Source of the DNA: Cohnella phaseoli
GTDB taxonomy: Bacteria > Bacillota > Bacilli > Paenibacillales > Paenibacillaceae
Length of the DNA stretch: 64,000 nt
Assembly: GCF_003386235.1 (NCBI RefSeq)
Contig: NZ_QRDZ01000043.1
Span: forward strand, 1 to 64,000
Reading direction: 5' to 3'
Shown here: positions 58,004 to 64,000 of the stretch, one piece after another
Numbering within the stretch: position 1 is the stretch's first letter
Layout of the letters: each line of letters starts with the position of its first letter
Notes under the pieces: model-generated
Told to the model about the DNA's origin: nothing
What the model saw: only the letters and a program-made list of their open reading frames with translations
Database searches by the model: none
Position numbers and translations under genes: made by a program

Positions 58004-60236
58004 GGAACCAACAGCCCTGCAGATCGCGGAGCAGAAAATCTACAAGCAATTCGGCGTATCGGAAAAAGAATACGAGCTGATCTGCGAATTTATGGGGCGT
58101 CAGCCTAACTATACGGAGATTGGCGTTTTTAGCGTGATGTGGTCCGAGCACTGCGCATACAAAAACTCCAAGCCGCTGCTGCGCAGATTCCCGACTTCGG
58201 GGCCGCGCGTCCTGATGGGACCGGGCGAAGGCGCGGGCATCGTCGACATCGGCGACAACCAAGCGGTCGTGTTCAAAATCGAATCGCACAACCACCCGTC
58301 CGCAGTAGAGCCTTACCAAGGCGCGGCGACGGGCGTGGGCGGCATTATTCGCGATATTTTCTCGATGGGGGCTCGTCCGGTGGCGCTGCTGAACTCGTTG
58401 CGGTTCGGCCGTCTGGAAAATGAGCGCGTGCGTTACCTGTTCGAGCACGTTGTTAGCGGCATCGCGGGCTACGGCAACTGTATCGGCATCCCGACGGTTG
58501 CGGGCGAAATTATGTTCGACGAAGCTTATGAAGGCAATCCGCTCGTTAACGCCATGTGCGTTGGGCTGATCGATCACGATAAAATCCAACGCGGCGTCGC
58601 CAAAGGCATCGGCAACCCGGTGTTTTACGTCGGACCGGCTACGGGCCGCGACGGTATCCATGGCGCGACTTTCGCGTCCGAGGATTTGACGGCGGAGTCG
58701 GAAGCGAAGCGTTCGGCGGTTCAAGTCGGCGATCCGTTCATGGAGAAGCTTGTTATGGAAGCGACTTTGGAGCTGATCGATTCCGGCATCGTGCTTGGCA
58801 TTCAAGATATGGGCGCGGCGGGACTCACTTGCTCCAGCGCGGAGATGGCGAGCAAAGCGGGCAACGGCATGGAGCTGTACCTGGATGAAGTGCCGCAGCG
58901 TGAGGAAGGCATGACAGCTTATGAAATGATGCTGTCCGAGTCGCAGGAGCGGATGCTGTTTGTTTGCGAGCCTCAGCATGAGGAGCAGGCTAAGGGGATT
59001 TTTGCTCGTTGGGGCTTGCACTGCGCGAAGGTTGGCAAAGTGTCCGACGACGGCCGTCTGAAGCTGTTCCACAAAGGCGAACTGGTCGGCGATATGCCGG
59101 TTAAGGCGCTCGTTGACGACTGCCCGGTGTATGAGAAGCCGTCTGCGGTTCCAGAATATTATTTGAAGAATGGTTCGGTAGACACGAATCGTTATGAGCA
59201 AGTGCTGGATTTGAACAGCGCTTTGTTGAAGGTGCTCGGTTCGCCGTCGCTGGCCAGCAAAGAGTGGGTCTACAACCAATACGACTACATGGTGCGCACG
59301 GAAACGGCGGTTCGTCCGGGTTCGGACGCGGCGGTCGTGACGATTCGCGGCACGCGCAAAGGCTTGGCGATGACGACGGACTGTAACGGACGTTATGTGT
59401 ATCTCGATCCGGAAGTCGGCGGACGCATCGCGGTTGCGGAAGCGGGACGGAATATCGTCTGCTCCGGCGCTGAGCCGCTGGCGATTACGGACAACCTGAA
59501 CTTTGGCAGCCCGGAGAAGCCGGAAGTGTTCTGGCAGATGGAGAAGGCGGTCGACGGCATGGCGGAAGCTTGCCGCTTCCTGGACACGCCGGTTATCGGC
59601 GGTAACGTATCGTTGTACAACGAAAATACGCGCGGAGCGATCTACCCAACGCCGGTTGTCGGCATGGTTGGTCTCGTACACGATGTTGATCATATTACGA
59701 CGCAGGAGTTTAAAGCGGAAGGCGACGTTATCTTCTTGCTTGGCGAGACGAAGGCGGAAATCGGCGGCAGCGAGTTCCAATATGCGGTTCACGGCGTAAC
59801 GGAAGGCCGTCCTCCGGAGCTGGATTTGGCGACGGAGAAGAAGCTGCAGCAAACGGTGCTGGGCGCGATTCGCGACGGTCTGGTCGCTTCGGCTCACGAC
59901 TTGTCCGAAGGCGGTCTCGCGGCTGCGCTGGCGGAAGCGGGCTTCGGCCGCGGCTTGGGCGCGGATGTAACGTTCGAGACGAATTTGCGTCCGGACTTGG
60001 CTTTGTTCAGCGAATCGCAGTCGCGGATTTTGCTGACGGCTGGAGCTGAGAAGGCAGAAGGTCTGGCGGCATTCTTGAAGGCTGCTGGCGTGCCGGTTCA
60101 GCGTCTGGGTACGGTTGGCGGCGATCGGTTGAAGGTGAGCGTTGGCGGGCATGTTGCCATCGACGCTGCTGTTGCGGAACTGCGCGCGGCATGGTCGCAG
60201 GCGATTCCAAACCACATGAGCGGTAAGAACGCATGA
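57981..60236 (+). CDS. purL: Phosphoribosylformylglycinamidine synthase, large subunit
   Basis: ATP-dependent subunit of about 751 residues, the small Gram-positive form. It converts FGAR to FGAM with ammonia from PurQ. Motifs include SEHCAYKNSKPLLRRFPT, GPGEGAGIVDIG, KIESHNHPSAVEPYQGAATGVGG, DMGAAGLTCSSAEMA and AHDLSEGGLAAALAEAG. It overlaps purQ at the start and purF by 4 nt at the end. Confidence 0.97.
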   Translation: MAQQVSAKEPTALQIAEQKIYKQFGVSEKEYELICEFMGRQPNYTEIGVFSVMWSEHCAYKNSKPLLRRFPTSGPRVLMGPGEGAGIVDIGDNQAVVFKIESHNHPSAVEPYQGAATGVGGIIRDIFSMGARPVALLNSLRFGRLENERVRYLFEHVVSGIAGYGNCIGIPTVAGEIMFDEAYEGNPLVNAMCVGLIDHDKIQRGVAKGIGNPVFYVGPATGRDGIHGATFASEDLTAESEAKRSAVQVGDPFMEKLVMEATLELIDSGIVLGIQDMGAAGLTCSSAEMASKAGNGMELYLDEVPQREEGMTAYEMMLSESQERMLFVCEPQHEEQAKGIFARWGLHCAKVGKVSDDGRLKLFHKGELVGDMPVKALVDDCPVYEKPSAVPEYYLKNGSVDTNRYEQVLDLNSALLKVLGSPSLASKEWVYNQYDYMVRTETAVRPGSDAAVVTIRGTRKGLAMTTDCNGRYVYLDPEVGGRIAVAEAGRNIVCSGAEPLAITDNLNFGSPEKPEVFWQMEKAVDGMAEACRFLDTPVIGGNVSLYNENTRGAIYPTPVVGMVGLVHDVDHITTQEFKAEGDVIFLLGETKAEIGGSEFQYAVHGVTEGRPPELDLATEKKLQQTVLGAIRDGLVASAHDLSEGGLAAALAEAGFGRGLGADVTFETNLRPDLALFSESQSRILLTAGAEKAEGLAAFLKAAGVPVQRLGTVGGDRLKVSVGGHVAIDAAVAELRAAWSQAIPNHMSGKNA

Positions 60237-61729
60237 CATCTAGCGTTGCGAACGGGGGAACAGAAGTGACGCGGCTCTGGACCGGGGATTATTACAACGA
60301 GGGCAACGGCAGCAAGGAATCCATTTTCGACATAGTGAAGGAAGAGTGCGGCGTGTTCGGGGTGTTCGGTCATCCCGACGCGGCCAACCTTTCCTATTAC
60401 GGTCTGCATGCGCTGCAGCACCGAGGCGAAGAGAGCTGCGGCATCTGCACGTCGGATGACGGCACGTTCCACTATCATCGGGGGATGGGACTGGTCAAGG
60501 AAGTGTTTGACCGCGACCGTCTCGAATCTCTGAAGGGCAAACAGGCAATCGGTCACGTTCGTTATTCCACCTCCGGTTCCAGCCATCTGGGGAACGCTCA
60601 GCCGCTCGTGTTCAAATATCGCGGCGGCGATCTGGCGGTCTGTACGAACGGAAATTTGGTCAACGAGCCGATTATTCGTAAGGAGCTTGAGGAATCGGGA
60701 TCGATTTTTCAGACTACGAGCGATACGGAGGTTATTGCGCATTTGATTGCGCGGTCCTCCAAGGATTTGGTTGAAGCGGTTAAGGACGCGTTCCTGCGGT
60801 TGATCGGGGGCTTCGCATTCCTGATTCAAACGAAGGACTACCTGATCGCGGCGTGCGACCCGCAAGGGCTTCGTCCGATGGTGATGGGGCGGCTGGGAGA
60901 GGCGTATATTTTCTCTTCCGAGTCGTGCGCGCTGGAGACAATTGGCGCCGAGTTCGTCCGCGACGTTCAGCCGGGGGAACTGCTTGTTCTGGATAAGGAC
61001 GGGCTACGGGAAGATCGTTTTGCTCCGATGGAGCGGCGGGCGATGTGCTCGATGGAGTACATTTACTTCGCTCGTCCGGACAGCGACATCTACGGGGCTA
61101 ACCTGCACTCTACGCGGAAGCGGATGGGGCAGATTCTGGCTCAGGAGTCTTTTGTCGATGCGGACATTGTGACCGGGGTGCCGGATTCGAGTATTTCTGC
61201 GGCGATCGGTTATGCGGAGCAGACGGGCATTCCTTACGAGCTGGGCTTGATCAAAAACAAATATACCGGACGGACGTTTATCCAGCCTTCGCAGGAGCTG
61301 CGCGAAAAGGGCGTTAAGATGAAGCTGTCCGCCGTCCGCAAAGTCGTGGAAGGCAAGCGCGTCGTCATGATCGACGATTCGATCGTGCGGGGTACAACCT
61401 CGCTGCGGATCGTCAACATGCTTCGCGAGGCCGGGGCGCTTGAGGTACATGTGCGGATTACTTCTCCGCCGTTTATGAACCCGTGCTACTACGGCATCGA
61501 TACGCCGAATCCGGCGGATCTGATCGCCTCCAGCAAGTCGGTCGAGGAGATTCGCCAGGCGATCAACGCGGACTCGCTCTACTTCCTGACGGAAAGAGGG
61601 CTGCGCGACGCCGTCGGCATCTACCCGGACGAATACGCCAACGGCTTGTGCATGGCTTGCTTTAATAACGATTACCCGACGCCGGTGCGGTTCGAGGACG
61701 CTAAGCTGACTTCTTGCAGCTGCGATTGA
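60233..61729 (+). CDS. purF: Amidophosphoribosyltransferase
   Basis: First committed enzyme of purine synthesis, making phosphoribosylamine from PRPP and glutamine. 498 residues with the catalytic N-terminal cysteine at position 39 (KEECGVFGVFGH), so about 38 residues must be removed, longer than the 11-residue propeptide of Bacillus subtilis. The PRPP loop is VVMIDDSIVRGTTS. Cysteines for the Fe-S cluster are in NPCYYGID, CMACFN and the final SCSCD. ATG 60233 overlaps the purL stop; GTG 60266 (MTRLW) is an alternative start. Confidence 0.95.
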   Translation: MTSSVANGGTEVTRLWTGDYYNEGNGSKESIFDIVKEECGVFGVFGHPDAANLSYYGLHALQHRGEESCGICTSDDGTFHYHRGMGLVKEVFDRDRLESLKGKQAIGHVRYSTSGSSHLGNAQPLVFKYRGGDLAVCTNGNLVNEPIIRKELEESGSIFQTTSDTEVIAHLIARSSKDLVEAVKDAFLRLIGGFAFLIQTKDYLIAACDPQGLRPMVMGRLGEAYIFSSESCALETIGAEFVRDVQPGELLVLDKDGLREDRFAPMERRAMCSMEYIYFARPDSDIYGANLHSTRKRMGQILAQESFVDADIVTGVPDSSISAAIGYAEQTGIPYELGLIKNKYTGRTFIQPSQELREKGVKMKLSAVRKVVEGKRVVMIDDSIVRGTTSLRIVNMLREAGALEVHVRITSPPFMNPCYYGIDTPNPADLIASSKSVEEIRQAINADSLYFLTERGLRDAVGIYPDEYANGLCMACFNNDYPTPVRFEDAKLTSCSCD

Positions 61730-61749
61730 TTTGCGGCGGGGGGAGGCGG

Positions 61750-62245
61750 CTGGGCGGAAATAAGGGTGCGGCAGGGACTTATTCGGTTCTCCGACGGTTG
61801 GGGAGTCAGGAATAAGGGAGCGGCAGAGACTTATTCGGTCCACCGAGGTCGGGTAAGCGGGAATAAGACCGCCACAGGGGCTTATTCGGTCCCCGCGGTC
61901 GGGGAAGCCGGAATAAGGGTGCGGCAGGGACTTATTCGGTCCACCGCGGTCGGGGAAGCGGGAATAAGGGAGCGGCAGGGACTTATTCGGTTCACTGCGG
62001 TCGGGGAAGCCGGAATAAGGGTGCGGCAGGGACTTATTCGGTCCATCGCCGGCGAGGAATCGGGAATAAGGGTGCGGCAGGGGCTTATTCGGTCCACCGG
62101 TGTCGGGGAAGCGGGAATAAGGGTGCGGCAGGGACTTATTCGGTCCACTGCGGTCGGGGAAGCGGGAATAAGGGTGCGGCAGGGACTTATTCGGTTCTCC
62201 GACGGTTGGGGAAGCGGGAATAAGGCCGCCACGCGGGCTTATTCG
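61750..62245. repeat. Tandem array C: about ten units of about 51 bp with dyad core, inside the pur operon
   Basis: The TAAG of the GAATAAG core begins at 61761, 61813, 61864, 61914, 61965, 62016, 62067, 62118, 62169 and 62221, so steps are 50 to 52 and mostly 51. GAATAAG and CTTATTC flank GGTGCGGCAGGGA and can form a hairpin; the linker holds a second small dyad (ACCGCGGT) in several units. It fills most of the 634-bp gap between purF and purM. The open frame across it is a by-product of the 51-bp step. Confidence 0.93.
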
Positions 62246-62363
62246 CTCCGAAATTATAAAGAGTTAGTGTGTTTTATGAGCGAGTCAGGTACAGAGGCGC
62301 GTATTCGTGTATGCGTATAGGTGTACGTGTGAGAGTTTACAACTATTAAGGGAGCTGAAATCA

Positions 62364-63410
62364 TTGTCGGAGGCGTACAAACAGGCCGGGGTCGATATTG
62401 CGGCAGGCAACGAAGCGGTCGAGCGGATGAAAAAGCACGTTAAGAAAACGTTCCGTCCGGAAGTGCTGACCGGTCTTGGCGGGTTCGGCGGATTGTTCAG
62501 CCTGAACAAAGATAAGTATGAGGAGCCGGTGCTCGTTAGCGGCACAGACGGCGTCGGCACGAAGCTGAAGCTGGCGTTCGCGATGGACAAGCACGATACG
62601 ATCGGCATCGACGCGGTGGCCATGTGCGTTAACGACGTTATCGTTACCGGTGCGGAGCCGCTTTTTTTCCTCGATTATCTCGCTTGCGACAAAGTCGTTC
62701 CCGAGAAAATCGAGGCCATCGTTAAAGGCGTAGCCGACGGCTGCGAGCAAGCCGGCTGCGCGCTGATCGGCGGCGAGACGGCTGAGATGCCAGGCATGTA
62801 CTCCGACGGCGAATACGATATCGCTGGCTTCACAGTGGGTATCGTAGATCGTCCGAAGGCAATCGACGGCTCCACGATCCAAGCCGGAGACGCGGTCATT
62901 GGGCTGGCGTCGAGCGGCATTCACTCGAACGGCTTTTCGCTCGTTCGTCGTCTGCTGCTGGAACAGCAGGGCTATGCGTTGGCGGACAAGCCGGAAGAGC
63001 TGGAAGGCCGTACGCTGGGCGATGTGCTGATCGAGCCGACGCGCATTTACGTGAAGCAAATCCTTAAATTGCTCGAATCCGTCAAAATTAAAGGAATGGC
63101 CCATATTACGGGCGGCGGTTTCATCGAGAACATTCCACGCGTATTGCCGGAAGGCGTTAACGTGGACATTAACCGCGGATCCTGGCCGGTGCTGCCGATT
63201 TTCAGCCTGATGCAGCGCGTAGGCAGCATTACCGATCGCGATATGTTTACGACGTTTAACATGGGCGTCGGTATGGTGCTGGTCGTGCCTGCGGAGCAAG
63301 CCGAGCAGGCGCTGGCGATCGCGAAGGAGCAGGGCGAGCAAGCATACCGCATCGGAACGGTGACGGAAGGCTCCAAAATCGTAACCTTCGACGGCGTTGA
63401 GCTGCCATGA
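62364..63410 (+). CDS. purM: Phosphoribosylformylglycinamidine cyclo-ligase (AIR synthetase)
   Basis: Closes the imidazole ring of FGAM to give AIR. 348 residues: SEAYKQAGVDIAAGNEAV at the start, GLGGFGGLF, the ATP loop SGTDGVGTKLKLAF, and AHITGGGFIENIPRVLP. The start is TTG 62364, chosen because AAGGGAG (62348-62354) lies 9 nt upstream and the family sequence begins there. It follows array C and overlaps purN by 4 nt (ATGA). Confidence 0.95.
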   Translation: MSEAYKQAGVDIAAGNEAVERMKKHVKKTFRPEVLTGLGGFGGLFSLNKDKYEEPVLVSGTDGVGTKLKLAFAMDKHDTIGIDAVAMCVNDVIVTGAEPLFFLDYLACDKVVPEKIEAIVKGVADGCEQAGCALIGGETAEMPGMYSDGEYDIAGFTVGIVDRPKAIDGSTIQAGDAVIGLASSGIHSNGFSLVRRLLLEQQGYALADKPEELEGRTLGDVLIEPTRIYVKQILKLLESVKIKGMAHITGGGFIENIPRVLPEGVNVDINRGSWPVLPIFSLMQRVGSITDRDMFTTFNMGVGMVLVVPAEQAEQALAIAKEQGEQAYRIGTVTEGSKIVTFDGVELP

Positions 63411-64000
63411 CCTCGGTTGACCAAGCGAAAGCACAGCAGCCGTTAAAAATAGCCGTGTTCGCTTCCGGAAGCGGAAGCAATTTTCAGGCACTCGTCGAAG
63501 CGATATGGGGACAGGGCATTCCTGCGACCGTATCGCTCCTCGTCTGCGATAAGCCGGGGGCGAGAGTCGTACAGCGGGCGGAGTCGCTTGGCGTGCCGAC
63601 TCATCTGTTCAACCCGAAATCGTATGAGACAAGGGAAGCCTATGAAGCGGAGATCGTCGACCGTCTTCGCGCCGAAGGCGTCGAATTGATCGTGCTGGCG
63701 GGTTATATGAGGTTGGTCACTGCGACGCTGGTGGAGCCTTTTTACGGACGGATGATCAATATTCACCCGGCGCTTCTGCCCTCTTTTCCAGGAGTGCGGT
63801 CGGTTCGTCAGGCTTTGGAATACGGCGTTAAGCTGACCGGCGTTACGGTACATTTTGTCGACGGTGGGATGGATACGGGCCCGATTATCGCGCAAAAATC
63901 GGTCGAGGTGCGGGAAGAAGATACGGAGGATTCGTTGGGAGAGCGCGTGCATGCGATCGAGCATGAACTGCTGCCGCAGACGGTTCGCTGGATTGCGGAA
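63407..64000 (+). CDS. purN: Phosphoribosylglycinamide formyltransferase, cut by window end
   Basis: GAR transformylase using 10-formyltetrahydrofolate. ATG 63407 overlaps the purM stop. 198 codons are visible without a stop: IAVFASGSGSNFQALVEA, LAGYMRLV, the catalytic NIHPALLPSFPG (Asn, His) and HFVDGGMDTGPIIAQ with the catalytic Asp. Only the last few residues are missing. purH and purD presumably follow outside the window. Confidence 0.95.
   Translation, partial: MTSVDQAKAQQPLKIAVFASGSGSNFQALVEAIWGQGIPATVSLLVCDKPGARVVQRAESLGVPTHLFNPKSYETREAYEAEIVDRLRAEGVELIVLAGYMRLVTATLVEPFYGRMINIHPALLPSFPGVRSVRQALEYGVKLTGVTVHFVDGGMDTGPIIAQKSVEVREEDTEDSLGERVHAIEHELLPQTVRWIAE

Noticed and set aside
57948..60239. 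763-codon minus-strand frame opposite purL
   Set aside because: It is a codon-bias shadow of purL, which shows all family motifs on the plus strand.
56570..62245. CRISPR arrays, because of regular palindromic repeats
   Set aside because: The linkers between the dyads are themselves conserved from unit to unit, so there are no unique spacers, and no cas genes are near.
61766..62320. 184-codon repeat protein in array C
   Set aside because: Same artefact of a period divisible by 3. It fills the purF-purM gap and has no ribosome site.

Overview
The window looks like chromosomal DNA of a moderately GC-rich, spore-former-type Firmicute of the Paenibacillaceae (Paenibacillus/Cohnella-like). The reasons are the AGGAGG-type ribosome sites with many GTG and TTG starts, YesM/YesN-type two-component pairs beside lipoprotein sugar-binding proteins, secreted 'stalk'-domain and SLH-domain proteins, guanine riboswitches, and a Gram-positive purine operon order (purE-K-B-C-S-Q-L-F-M-N). 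The species call is an inference; no rRNA or tRNA gene is present.

Layout. 1-2590: two group II intron reverse transcriptases, each followed by its own domain V/VI hairpins, arranged as if one intron sits inside domain IV of the other. 2690-6341: a Zur-box-controlled zinc operon (znuB, znuA, a COG0523 GTPase, an L33 paralogue short of zinc-binding cysteines). The znuC ATPase is absent. 6368-12151: minus-strand genes for a polysaccharide deacetylase lipoprotein, a stalk-domain protein, hemL and an LCP ligase, plus a 132-bp duplicate of part of the COG0523 gene at 9511-9642. 12266-14947: an ABC-2 exporter operon. 15504-22488: a SorC-regulated ribose-type ABC importer with a TrpA-like aldolase and an FGGY kinase, likely a catabolic pathway for an unknown carbohydrate. 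22638-29687: a Bcp peroxiredoxin, an OmpR/histidine kinase pair, and a divergent carbohydrate-type ABC cluster carrying an HlyD-like adaptor. 29740-36434: a YesMN-controlled sugar importer. 36687-41575: a PhyH dioxygenase with a divergent AraC regulator, a GntR/Fsr-type efflux pair and a YlmA-like ATPase. 41691-43232: guaA. 43433-49480: a coiled-coil repeat protein, a small membrane protein and a giant SLH-anchored metallophosphoesterase. 49751-51450: a guanine riboswitch and purine permease. 52112-64000: a second guanine riboswitch and the purine operon from purE to a purN cut by the window end.

The purine genes form one logic: guaA makes GMP, the NCS2 permease imports bases, and the pur operon makes IMP. 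The two riboswitches shut down uptake and synthesis when guanine is plentiful.

The most unusual non-coding content is a set of four intergenic tandem arrays, at 15031-15220, 44780-44965, 56570-56930 and 61750-62245. All have a period of about 51 bp and each unit carries a dyad, yet they belong to three unrelated sequence families. Two of them interrupt the purine operon.
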